A DNA stretch of 64,000 nucleotides, from contig JABGQH010000004.1 of the NCBI GenBank assembly GCA_018648865.1, positions 1-64,000 of the forward strand, written 5' to 3'. The position numbers were made by a program, and so were the translations under genes. Below are positions 1 to 7,119 of this stretch, piece after piece. The notes under the pieces are model-generated. The model did no database searches, had not been told where the DNA came from, and saw nothing but the letters and a program-made list of their open reading frames with translations. The first letter of the stretch is position 1; every line of letters begins with the position of its first letter. Source of the stretch: Candidatus Peregrinibacteria bacterium. Its GTDB lineage: Bacteria > Patescibacteriota > Gracilibacteria > Peribacterales > Peribacteraceae.

Positions 1-59
1 TTATAGCTTATAGCTTATAGCTTATAGCTTATAGCTTATAGCTTATAGCTTATAGCTTA
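1..59. repeat. Heptanucleotide tandem repeat (TTATAGC)n
   Basis: About 8.4 perfect copies of the 7-bp unit TTATAGC run from the left edge of the window into the stop codon of dnaA (TAA at 59-57 on the minus strand). The array probably continues beyond the window. Related imperfect heptamers sit directly after the stop codons of ftsZ (16358-16395) and gdhA (34988-35026). Confidence 0.95.
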
Positions 60-1535
60 TACAATTATTCCCATATCTCTTTCTATTGCTCGTACTTGCC
101 TAAGTAATTGTGGATCATCGTTTAACTGAGTCTCTATCTTGTGAACAGCATGCATAACTGTTGTGTGGTCTCTTCCGCTACATACTTCCCCAATACCTAC
201 AAAACTCATTCGAGCATGTTTCTTTCCTAAATACATAGAGATTTGTCTTGGAATTAATATCTCTCTAACACGAGATTTTCCAGTAATATCTTGTAATGAT
301 ACTGAGTAATATGTACTAACAGCTTCCATGATGTGTTGAAAAGTTGGAGCACGGTTTTTTGGCATATCAAAGCCAATATTCTCCTCTTTCTTATCTACAA
401 CTGCGCCATGGAATTTAGACATAATTTCTGAAATACTTTTTACCGAAGGCATACGTTCCTCTAGCTCAAATTGAGCAACTGCCTGCATCAAGATTCCTTC
501 TAGTTCACGAACGTTCCTTGTTGCATGCTCTGCTATAAATTGTAAAACCTTTGGATCTATAAATAGTTCATACTCGAGTGCTTTCTCTGTAAGAATTGCT
601 AAGCGAGTTTCATAATCTGGAGCATCTATATCTGCAATCATTCCACGCTCGCATCTAGACTTTAGTCTGTCTTCTAGTAGCAACTCTTTTGGTGGCCTGT
701 CTCCGGATAGGATTATTTGTTTATTTGCTTCGTATAGTGAATTGAAAGTATGAAAAAATTCTTCTTGTGTACGATCCTTATTTGTTAAAAATTGAATATC
801 ATCAATTATTAACACATCAACTTTTCTGTACCTTGACCTGAACTTCTCCATCTTTTGAGTTCTAATTGCATCTACAACCTCGTTAGTAAAATCTTCTGAT
901 GTTGTGTACACAACTGCTGCTTTTGGCATTTGTCTTAAGATTGCATTACCAGTTGCCTGTAATAGATGAGTTTTCCCCAATCCTACTTCCCCATATAAAT
1001 ATAGTGGGTTGTATTTGCCCCCAGGGTACGCAGCAACAGCCTGACATGCAGCATGCGCAAGCCTATTACCGCTACCTACTACAAAATTATCCAACATATA
1101 ACGTGGATTCAAAATCCTGCTTATAATCCCCTCTGGCAGTTTAATCTCTTGTTTATTTGGTAGTTTCCTACCCTTTTTCTGCTCAGGGAAATGTTCAAGT
1201 AAATCGAAAGTTCTACTTCTATTATCTTTTAACGCACCATCAACTTTGTAGACCAATTTTTTAATAGTTGGATCAATTTTTTGGACCTCCTCTAATGTAA
1301 TCCCACGATAATGTTCCAAATGCCACTCAAGACCCATTGGAATAGGCAAACCAATTATAAAAGTACCATCATCTTTGCCAAGTATTGCTGTGTCTCTAAA
1401 CCAAGTAATAAACAAACTTCGTGAGATTCTAGGATACAAAGCTTTTAATATTTTTAACCACACATCTTGTAGCGCTATTTCTTCTGCACTACATTGAACG
1501 GCCACCTGTGTTTTAGAAGAGACGGACAATGTCAT
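57..1535 (-). CDS. dnaA: Chromosomal replication initiator DnaA
   Basis: DnaA binds oriC, melts the origin and loads the replicative helicase. All four domains can be seen in 492 residues: an N-terminal domain I (about 22-95), a short linker, an AAA+ core with Walker A GEVGLGKTH (182-190) and Walker B VLIIDDIQF (241-249), and the DNA-binding domain IV with signature CSGRDHTTVMHAVHKI (452-467). The length is normal. The first 23 nt overlap the 3' end of the upstream rseP gene, so the two are probably co-transcribed. The usual neighbour dnaN is absent here, and recF lies 30 kb away. The stop codon is fused to a heptamer repeat array. There is no clear Shine-Dalgarno site in front of the ATG. 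Confidence 0.98.
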   Translation of the reverse strand: MTLSVSSKTQVAVQCSAEEIALQDVWLKILKALYPRISRSLFITWFRDTAILGKDDGTFIIGLPIPMGLEWHLEHYRGITLEEVQKIDPTIKKLVYKVDGALKDNRSRTFDLLEHFPEQKKGRKLPNKQEIKLPEGIISRILNPRYMLDNFVVGSGNRLAHAACQAVAAYPGGKYNPLYLYGEVGLGKTHLLQATGNAILRQMPKAAVVYTTSEDFTNEVVDAIRTQKMEKFRSRYRKVDVLIIDDIQFLTNKDRTQEEFFHTFNSLYEANKQIILSGDRPPKELLLEDRLKSRCERGMIADIDAPDYETRLAILTEKALEYELFIDPKVLQFIAEHATRNVRELEGILMQAVAQFELEERMPSVKSISEIMSKFHGAVVDKKEENIGFDMPKNRAPTFQHIMEAVSTYYSVSLQDITGKSRVREILIPRQISMYLGKKHARMSFVGIGEVCSGRDHTTVMHAVHKIETQLNDDPQLLRQVRAIERDMGIIV

Positions 1536-2625
1536 AGAAAGTGATTAAGAAAATTACACTTATTAGAAACAGGAATCCCACTCCATTAACTATCAATTCA
1601 AATCTACGATTAACAGGTTTTCTGCCAATGAATTCTGCAATTACAAATACTAATCTGCCTCCATCTAGCGCTGGGAAAGGCAAAATGTTTAAAACTGCCA
1701 AGCTCAAACTAAGCAAGGATACTAACCTAAGGTAAGTCATAAATCCTTGTTGTACAGAGACATGTGTAAGATGCGCGATTCCTACTAATCCAGAAATTCC
1801 TTCTGGGACTTTTCCTGATTTAGCCAGTGACACAAACAAATTGGTTATACCAATTATTGTCTGTTCAGTCATAATTTTTGTCTCCCTGAGCGATAAGGAC
1901 AAAGAAGACAACAATGATCTTTTTGGAGATGATAATTCCTTAGCAAGCAAAGAAAGAACTACTCCAGATTTTCCATCTTCTAAATTAACTGTGAAAATTT
2001 CAACTTCAGAAAAATCCTCACCAGAGAGAATCGAATACGTTACAACAGAGTTTTCAGCCTGCAATCTTTGAACTTCGTCTGGCAATCGTACAGGTATTCC
2101 ATTTACAGCCGTAAGTATTGAATTCTGTGGAACACCAATCTTTGCAGCGTTACCTCCGCTAACCACTTCATCTATATGCACAGCAAGCTCCATAGAAATT
2201 ACCCCTCTATCAGCTGCTCGCTGCATATCTTCCATAGAGAGATACGTTGGTATCCATTTACCGAAAGAAAAACCAAAAGTAAGTAAAATAATTGCTAACA
2301 AAAAGTTCATAGTTACACCTGCACACAAAATAACAATCCTCGCTGGAATAGAAGCAGCTCCAAAGCTACCTTTTGCCAAACGATCCTCCTCTGTTAATGC
2401 GTTTTCACCTTGTAGACGAACAAACCCACCAAAAGGAATCCAGTTGATAGTAAAAGATGTTCCACCTTGTTTAAACAAGACTTTTGCCTTTGGCGGTAGA
2501 CCAAATCCAAACTCCTGAACAATGACTCCTGCCTTTCTGGCAGCCATAAAATGCCCTAGCTCATGAATGATGATCAGAACACTTAATAGCAAAATGAAAG
2601 CCAATGTTGACAGAAGAAATATCAT
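1513..2625 (-). CDS. rseP: RseP-like site-2 membrane metalloprotease (M50)
   Basis: Intramembrane zinc protease of the RseP/MmpA family, which cleaves membrane-bound regulators such as anti-sigma factors. The 370-residue protein begins with a membrane segment carrying HELGH (residues 21-25). A PDZ-like region follows in the middle (around VPQNSILTAVNGIPV), and the C-terminal membrane part has the second metal motif NILPFPALDGGRL. I chose the ATG at 2625 because translation from there starts right at the first membrane helix; the longer in-frame extension (to 2730) is low in complexity and overlaps DnaA-box-like sites. Its 3' end overlaps dnaA. An ECF sigma factor 2.2 kb away could be part of a regulated-proteolysis circuit, but that is inference. 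Confidence 0.95.
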   Translation of the reverse strand: MIFLLSTLAFILLLSVLIIIHELGHFMAARKAGVIVQEFGFGLPPKAKVLFKQGGTSFTINWIPFGGFVRLQGENALTEEDRLAKGSFGAASIPARIVILCAGVTMNFLLAIILLTFGFSFGKWIPTYLSMEDMQRAADRGVISMELAVHIDEVVSGGNAAKIGVPQNSILTAVNGIPVRLPDEVQRLQAENSVVTYSILSGEDFSEVEIFTVNLEDGKSGVVLSLLAKELSSPKRSLLSSLSLSLRETKIMTEQTIIGITNLFVSLAKSGKVPEGISGLVGIAHLTHVSVQQGFMTYLRLVSLLSLSLAVLNILPFPALDGGRLVFVIAEFIGRKPVNRRFELIVNGVGFLFLISVIFLITFYDIVRLF

Positions 2626-2654
2626 GTCAGTTTTTATTAGAGGAAGTGATATTA

Positions 2655-2857
2655 CTCCCGAAGTGGATAACTGAAAAGTTTTCCACACCACTTCAAGTTG
2701 CAGTAAATACAAATCACTTTTGCAATACAATAATGGTCAGAAAACTAGACTGATAAAAGCACTAGCCATGGGCCACAACCCAACCTATAACATTATTGAA
2801 ACCAGCCTCTTTTAGAGTTTTTGCACAAGCATTCAATGTTGCCCCAGTTGTGGATAA
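2655..2857. other. Cluster of DnaA-box-like sites, possible oriC
   Basis: Between rseP and comF there is a TTATCCACTT site (minus strand, about 2664-2673) and a TTTTCCACA site (plus strand, about 2678-2686) in an AT-rich gap. A perfect TTATCCACA (minus strand, 2849-2857) lies inside the 3' part of comF. Three sites within 200 bp, one gene from dnaA, suggest an origin, but no GC-skew calculation supports this yet. Confidence 0.35.
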
Positions 2858-3400
2858 GTCATCTACTAGAATCACTGTTTTATTAGAATCCGATCTTTCT
2901 GCAACACATTTAAATGCTCCATTAAGTGCAACTAAGCGTTCTGATCGAGTTCTACGTGCTTGATGTCCAGTTGGTCTAGTGCGAGTTAGTAAATTGATAA
3001 CAGATATTTTATAAGAAGCACCAATCTCTTTTGCCAATACATCTGCCTGATTAAATCCTCTCCAATATTTTCGCGTCCAATGTAGTGGCACAGGGCAAAG
3101 AACAGAATCTTGATTAAATGGAAAATCAGACTGAATAACCATAGAACTTAAATAACTAGAAAGTGATGGAATCCTGCGATATTTAAATAGATGAATCAGT
3201 TTTTTAATATGCTTTGTGTCATAAGGGATTGCAGCATAAATCTCATCAATGTCAGAAAGTCCCCTACTTCTTAGCCTAGCAGTATCCTCATGAATCAAAT
3301 TGATCTTACAAAGCTTCTTCTCATCATCTGTCATCCAAGATCCAATAGATCCAGTTAGGCTTCGTTTAGGGAAAACTAAATCAATGAGTTGGTTAAACAT
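2762..3400 (-). CDS. comF: ComF-family phosphoribosyltransferase-like protein
   Basis: ComF/GntX-family protein, linked in other bacteria to the uptake of transforming DNA. The C-terminal half has the PRTase fold with the PRPP loop VILVDDLSTTGAT (about 175-187) and the upstream R-x3-QA-x-R-rich stretch typical of the family. At 212 residues the length is slightly short. The N-terminal zinc ribbon, which normally follows the sequence LxFPxxC, is altered: LVFPKRSLTGS has no cysteines at the expected places and only one Cys lies nearby. The fold is therefore kept without the metal site. A 41-bp interspersed repeat lies 18 nt upstream of the ATG. Confidence 0.88.
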   Translation of the reverse strand: MFNQLIDLVFPKRSLTGSIGSWMTDDEKKLCKINLIHEDTARLRSRGLSDIDEIYAAIPYDTKHIKKLIHLFKYRRIPSLSSYLSSMVIQSDFPFNQDSVLCPVPLHWTRKYWRGFNQADVLAKEIGASYKISVINLLTRTRPTGHQARRTRSERLVALNGAFKCVAERSDSNKTVILVDDLSTTGATLNACAKTLKEAGFNNVIGWVVAHG

Positions 3401-3417
3401 AGCGCATCATTCTATTC

Positions 3418-3458
3418 CTCAAAACAATTTAGAAAAGAGGAGGCATAGTACTTTTTTT
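3418..3458. repeat. Interspersed repeat, copy 1 (core AAAAGAGGAGGCATAGTAC)
   Basis: A 41-bp sequence that recurs almost identically at 5546-5585 and, for its core, at 8519-8546. All three copies lie just upstream of minus-strand genes. It ends in a run of seven T. Function unknown. Confidence 0.85.
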
Positions 3459-3467
3459 GTTAATAAA

Positions 3468-3493
3468 TAAAAAAAGGGCACCTAGAGGTGCCC
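3468..3493 (-). terminator. Rho-independent terminator
   Basis: On the minus strand a perfect 7-bp stem (GGGCACC / GGTGCCC, 4-nt loop, 3476-3493) is followed by a T run. It lies 30 nt past the stop codon of the secreted-protein gene at 3524 and ends that operon. Confidence 0.92.
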
Positions 3494-3523
3494 ATTTTAT
3501 CGCTCTTTGAAAATATTATTTTT

Positions 3524-4063
3524 TTATTTGTTCATATGCTCTTCCATTAGGTCGTGATGACATTGCTTTACAGTTTCCCAATCATCGTTATTTTCCCTAC
3601 ATGACCTCATAGCCTCTTTAAAAGAGACGCGGCCTTCCTCTGAAAGATTATCGATGAAGTCTCTTCCATGACCTCCATGCTTTTTTCCACGTCTTTTTCC
3701 ACAATCTTTCATATCTTTTCCTCTTCCGAAATCAATTCCGCTTTCCTCAGCTAATATCTTTGCGCCTTCAAAGTTCCCCTCTTTTCTTAAGGCATGTATT
3801 CCAATAAATGTTTGAAAATTATCTTCTGTAACAACATCCATTACTTTTGGACTATGAGCAGAATTTTCCATTAGAGATTTCCAAGTTTCATAATCTCCAT
3901 TATCCAAAGCTTCTATAATTTCTTCATGATGTTCTGGAGTAAAATGTGAACCTCTTGCTTCTTTATTTGCATTAGCTGCGAATACAGGAATAACAGCAAG
4001 TACAGAAAGCGATAGAACTGATCCAATAGCTGTGCCACGGACAAATGATAGTGATGGTTTCAT
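3524..4063 (-). CDS. Secreted His-rich helical protein, ECF-linked
   Basis: I do not recognise this 179-residue protein. It starts with a clear Sec signal peptide (residues 1-30, cleavage near VFAAN). The mature part is predicted to be helical, with a repeated pattern about NGDYETW and EGNFEGAKILAEE that resembles small periplasmic stress proteins. A basic His/Lys/Cys segment (CGKRRGKKHGGHGRD) and a final C-x-HH could bind metal. It is the last gene after an ECF sigma factor and a four-helix membrane protein, and has its own 88-bp upstream gap containing GCGTAGTAC, also found at other promoters in this region. It is probably a product of that sigma regulon; the function is unknown. Confidence 0.8.
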   Translation of the reverse strand: MKPSLSFVRGTAIGSVLSLSVLAVIPVFAANANKEARGSHFTPEHHEEIIEALDNGDYETWKSLMENSAHSPKVMDVVTEDNFQTFIGIHALRKEGNFEGAKILAEESGIDFGRGKDMKDCGKRRGKKHGGHGRDFIDNLSEEGRVSFKEAMRSCRENNDDWETVKQCHHDLMEEHMNK

Positions 4064-4107
4064 AATTAGATATTTGGTAATAAATATAAAATGTAGACGT
4101 CCACTTG

Positions 4108-4116
4108 GTACTACGC
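4108..4116 (-). promoter_or_regulatory. GCGTAGTAC motif upstream of secreted-protein gene
   Basis: The minus-strand 9-mer GCGTAGTAC lies 45 nt before the ATG of the secreted protein. The same core appears in front of the sigma gene (5455-5462) and inside the three interspersed repeats (3441, 5571 and 8531 regions). It may be a binding site of the local ECF sigma factor or another regulator. Confidence 0.35.
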
Positions 4117-4151
4117 ATTAGATGAAATAATTATTCATTTTTTCAGATTTT

Positions 4152-4862
4152 TTATTTAATAAAACTAGGTCTCCAAGGACGTATAGATTCTGCTATAAAT
4201 ATTTCTTCATCTAAAGAAAACCCAAGTATTCGAATATGCATACCTATCTGCATAAGTTCTAATGGTGGACGTGGTATGCCTGCAATATCCACTTCCCATA
4301 TATAACCATCTAAATCACGAACATATAAAATATCATTTTTTACTTTCTCTATAACACCAGACATCATGCCATCTTCAGGATTAATCCAAAGATTAACCCT
4401 ACGATCACGCACTTCTCTGTAAGGTTGAATATTTTGTTTTAACAACAAATCTAAACTGTAACTCCAACCAGTAGAATGCAAGAAAGAACCTAAAATCAAA
4501 CTAGAAAGAATGGTCGCAACTAAAACAGGAAACACTCTAAAGCGATATCCTTTATTTGTATGCTTTAAATTAAATATTGTAGTACCTATAAGCAAAAACA
4601 TTAACAAAAGCCATAAACAAGGTAGTAATACCAGAATAATAAATGCATCAGAATCAACTAAAACTAAATAATAAAGATCAAATTCCTCTTGTCTAATCAG
4701 AAAAATCCACAAAGAAGCTATGATGCCTCCAAAACAAATACTTAAAACAGCTAATGCCCAAAATAAATCATTGCGAATAACAAATAACCAAGATGGGATA
4801 GGTCGAACTGACTTCTTTCTTATCTTTTTAGAAACCCGATTAGCGATTGTAGATTTAATCAT
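4152..4862 (-). CDS. Four-helix membrane protein, possible anti-sigma factor
   Basis: A 236-residue membrane protein with about four hydrophobic segments (roughly 27-55, 70-95, 105-130) preceded by a basic cytoplasmic N-terminus. After the last helix comes a soluble domain (about 150-236) rich in beta strands (VIEKVKNDILYVRDLDGYIWEVD), which looks OB-like. Its start codon overlaps the stop of the sigma gene by 4 nt (ATGA), so they are translationally coupled. Membrane anti-sigma factors usually follow their ECF partner this way, but I see no classic zinc anti-sigma motif, so this role is inferred from position alone. Confidence 0.75.
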   Translation of the reverse strand: MIKSTIANRVSKKIRKKSVRPIPSWLFVIRNDLFWALAVLSICFGGIIASLWIFLIRQEEFDLYYLVLVDSDAFIILVLLPCLWLLLMFLLIGTTIFNLKHTNKGYRFRVFPVLVATILSSLILGSFLHSTGWSYSLDLLLKQNIQPYREVRDRRVNLWINPEDGMMSGVIEKVKNDILYVRDLDGYIWEVDIAGIPRPPLELMQIGMHIRILGFSLDEEIFIAESIRPWRPSFIK

Positions 4863-5440
4863 GATTTAGATGGAAAGTTACGATCAATAAATTTTTTTAG
4901 CCTTTGTTTTCCTCTTCTGATTAATGTAGCAATAGATCCGATAGGCTTTTTTAAAATATCACTAATCTCCTGCATACAGAATCCTTCCATATAATATAAC
5001 TGTATAGCCTCGCGCTCTTTTAATGGAATAGATGCAATACCTTTTTGCATTATGTCCCTTAAAATTTTTCTATCAAAATCATATCCAAAATCAATGTCAT
5101 CAATTAATTGAATTATATTTTCTGCATCTTGATCAATAGGCTCATAAGCATACTTTGCCCATTTACGATGTTCACTTATTACAGCATTGTGAGTAATTCT
5201 ATATATCCAACTAGAGAACTTTAAGCTTTTATCAAAATCATTTATATACATGTACGCTTTTAAAAATACATCTTGCAAAATATCTTCTACCTCCTGCTGA
5301 TTAAGTACAGATAAACGACGAATATAACGCATAAGCTTAATCTCATAACGTTCCATTAATATGTCATACGCCTCATTTTGAGAGCTAACTAGAGATGCCA
5401 ATTCCTCATCACTTAAATCTGCTAACACTAAATGATTCAT
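4859..5440 (-). CDS. ECF-type RNA polymerase sigma factor
   Basis: Sigma-70 family factor of the extracytoplasmic-function class, 193 residues. Region 2 is clear (ILMERYEIKLMRYIRRL, then DILQDVFLKAY and FSSWIYRITHNAVISEHRK). Region 4 follows (IPLKEREAIQLYYMEGFCMQEISDILKKPIGSIATLIRRGKQRLKK), an HTH that reads the -35 element. I chose the ATG at 5440; the in-frame alternative upstream is a TTG. It heads an operon with a membrane protein (4-nt overlap) and probably a secreted protein. GCGTAGTA at 5455-5462 and an interspersed repeat at 5546-5585 lie upstream, which suggests autoregulation. Confidence 0.95.
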   Translation of the reverse strand: MNHLVLADLSDEELASLVSSQNEAYDILMERYEIKLMRYIRRLSVLNQQEVEDILQDVFLKAYMYINDFDKSLKFSSWIYRITHNAVISEHRKWAKYAYEPIDQDAENIIQLIDDIDFGYDFDRKILRDIMQKGIASIPLKEREAIQLYYMEGFCMQEISDILKKPIGSIATLIRRGKQRLKKFIDRNFPSKS

Positions 5441-5545
5441 GTAATTCAATACATTACTACGCAAGTAGAAATAAATTTATTCAAAAAATAAATGCATTTA
5501 AGAGTAAATCAACAATTCAATTATACATTGCTAGTCATACAATTA

Positions 5546-5585
5546 CTCAAAACAATTTAGAAAAGAGGAGGCGTAGTACTTTTTT
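5546..5585. repeat. Interspersed repeat, copy 2 (core AAAAGAGGAGGCGTAGTAC)
   Basis: Matches copy 1 (3418-3458) over about 40 bp with one A/G difference. It lies about 105 nt upstream of the ECF sigma start. Confidence 0.85.
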
Positions 5586-5643
5586 AGAGATATAAACTAA
5601 ATACACTGATCAAATTTTTATACTATGAATCATTTTATACTAT

Positions 5644-6207
5644 TTATTGTTGATGATTACGATGAGCATCAATATATTCTAAAATAACATCACACATAAA
5701 ATCTTCTCTGTAATCGTCATCATAATGCTTATTCTTTTTAGCTTCACTCAAGAGGAACTCATATAATTCTGAATCTTTAATCACATATTCTGAAATAAAT
5801 AATTCTGCCCTATCGACAACAAAACCATTTTCCAAATTTGATGCCACTTGATCAAGAAATAATTCAAGCCCTTTGCGTCTATCTTGATGTTCAGAATGTT
5901 CAACTAGTATTGCTTCAATAGAACCTCGTATTTCGCTACCTAGTTTCTTCATAAGGGCATCCCATTCATCAAAAGAACTTATTTTCCTTCCATAAATAAA
6001 ATCAGCTACAGACCCAAGTTGATCATTAAACATTTCTGTAAGATCATTAATAACTTCGCTTGTTTCTTCGCCACCATATATCCCTGCTAATTCACCCCAG
6101 AATAATTTATCATCGAACAACATTTGTCTCTGGTCATCAAACCACCTATGTAAACCTTTAACTGGGCCAAATAACTGATCCCTATAGTTTTCTAGTGCAT
6201 TTTTCAT
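5644..6207 (-). CDS. Hypothetical acidic helical protein
   Basis: A 187-residue soluble protein that I do not recognise. It has no signal peptide or membrane segment, is rich in Asp, Glu and aromatic residues, and should be mostly helical (for example RWFDDQRQMLFDDKLFWGEL and the C-terminal YREDFMCDVILEYIDAHR). A minus-strand promoter (TTGCAA at 6241-6236, TATAAT at 6219-6214) places the transcription start at or beside the ATG, so the mRNA is probably leaderless. It stands alone, with no neighbour on the same strand within 200 bp. Confidence 0.75.
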   Translation of the reverse strand: MKNALENYRDQLFGPVKGLHRWFDDQRQMLFDDKLFWGELAGIYGGEETSEVINDLTEMFNDQLGSVADFIYGRKISSFDEWDALMKKLGSEIRGSIEAILVEHSEHQDRRKGLELFLDQVASNLENGFVVDRAELFISEYVIKDSELYEFLLSEAKKNKHYDDDYREDFMCDVILEYIDAHRNHQQ

Positions 6208-6213
6208 ATTTAT

Positions 6214-6241
6214 ATTATAACAAGTTTTTGTGTTTTTGCAA
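6214..6241 (-). promoter_or_regulatory. Sigma-70 promoter, leaderless spacing
   Basis: On the minus strand TTGCAA, a 16-bp spacer and TATAAT are followed after 6 nt by the ATG at 6207. Confidence 0.6.
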
Positions 6242-6325
6242 CTTTACCCTGTCAACTTGAAAAGGTTAATCTGGAGTGAATAAAGGCAACCTAAAACATT
6301 CTTCTCTTTTATGAGAAGAATTGTT

Positions 6326-6383
6326 CACCATAAGCGAGGAGATATTGCTTTTACAGCAACGAAGAGTCGAATGGTGGGCAATA
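6326..6383 (-). repeat. Orphan tRNA-Val 3' fragment with CACCAT palindromic element
   Basis: The minus strand reads TATTGCCCACCA (6383-6372), identical to the last 12 nt of tRNA-Val(GAC) encoded at 9815-9891. It continues TTCGACTC, a small hairpin, and closes with CTCGCTTATGGTG, so CACCAT at 6376-6371 is mirrored by ATGGTG at 6331-6326. The same arrangement follows tRNA-Ile and tRNA-Leu. The 210-bp gap between genes here otherwise holds a TTCTTCTC/GAGAAGAA hairpin at 6299-6320. Confidence 0.75.
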
Positions 6384-6417
6384 ATAGAAAAAGTTAGGAC
6401 TTTGAATAAACATGTAT

Positions 6418-6870
6418 TCATTCAATAGTACTCACCCATTCTCTTCGAAATTCAAGCACTTCAACATTGTCAGCAAACTCGAAATCAGTTGTTCGTAATA
6501 GATTATCAACCTCTTCCTTGTCTCTTGTTACAATGAAAATACGTTTATTCGATATCTTTTTTGCCTTTGCGAGCCATGTATAAACTTTTTCTAGATATGT
6601 CTTTCTATAATATGGTCGTTCTTCAGGATGGAGTCGTTCCAGAAATTTCTTATCTTCGATAACTTCAAATTCGTCAAAGACTACCACTTCTTTATTTAGA
6701 ATAGAAGAAATATCTTCATTCATATTCTTGAAATACCTTACGTATATTCCTTGTTGTTGTAAAAATGGAATAAGTTGCTGTTGAACAAAGAACGATTTTC
6801 CTGCATCTCTATGCCCAACGAGAAGTATATTCTTTTCAGCCAGAATGATATTGAGAATTGTACGAAGCAT
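6418..6870 (-). CDS. Small P-loop NTPase (AAA-like)
   Basis: A 150-residue ATP-binding protein with Walker A GHRDAGKS (about 19-26) and a Walker B with acidic pair VVVFDEFE (about 62-69). A sensor-like strand RIFIVTRD follows near 110. It keeps only the nucleotide-binding core and is shorter than full AAA+ or DnaC-like proteins, so it may be a stand-alone helper or a fragment. It lies 141 nt downstream of the radical-SAM peptide gene on the same strand, separated from it by a strong hairpin (6884-6910). A role in the peptide locus, for example in export or immunity, is possible but unsupported by any motif. Confidence 0.75.
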   Translation of the reverse strand: MLRTILNIILAEKNILLVGHRDAGKSFFVQQQLIPFLQQQGIYVRYFKNMNEDISSILNKEVVVFDEFEVIEDKKFLERLHPEERPYYRKTYLEKVYTWLAKAKKISNKRIFIVTRDKEEVDNLLRTTDFEFADNVEVLEFRREWVSTIE

Positions 6871-6883
6871 TTAAATAATAAGC

Positions 6884-6910
6884 GGAGCGAGGTCGATATG
6901 ACCTCGCTCC
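6884..6910. terminator. Strong hairpin, probable terminator
   Basis: A perfect 11-bp stem (GGAGCGAGGTC / GACCTCGCTCC) with a 5-nt loop. The T-rich tail is better on the plus strand; on the minus strand GCTTATTATTT follows. It separates the radical-SAM/peptide pair from the P-loop gene. Confidence 0.7.
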
Positions 6911-7011
6911 TTTTGTTTATTCTTCAATCTACAGAGCTCAAGGCCAGCTAGAGTTTAAGCTATACATAGATGAAAGAACAGGGTTGATCAGACAGCAAAG
7001 AATTAACTGTC

Positions 7012-7104
7012 TTAGCCACAGCCACTGGTTTTGGATTTCTTGGTGCTGCAGCCGAATCCTTTGATGGGCCTTCGATAAACCTTGGTTTTTGAAAAAGTCT
7101 TCAT
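7012..7104 (-). CDS. Putative RiPP precursor peptide (30 aa)
   Basis: This short gene reads from the ATG at 7104 to TAA at 7012. It has a strong Shine-Dalgarno site (AAGGAG, 6-7 nt before the ATG) that overlaps the end of the radical-SAM gene, 15 nt upstream. The product is basic, with a Lys/Arg-rich N-terminal half (probable leader) and a small polar tail GFGCSTKKSKTSGCG holding the only two cysteines. Size, position beside a SPASM-type maturase and a Gly/Ser/Thr/Cys-rich C-terminus are hallmarks of ribosomally made, modified peptides. The cysteines could be joined in thioether bonds. It does not match a RiPP class I know, and no protease or exporter gene is adjacent. Confidence 0.72.
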   Translation of the reverse strand: MKTFSKTKVYRRPIKGFGCSTKKSKTSGCG

Positions 7105-7119
7105 AATACTCTCCTTCAG

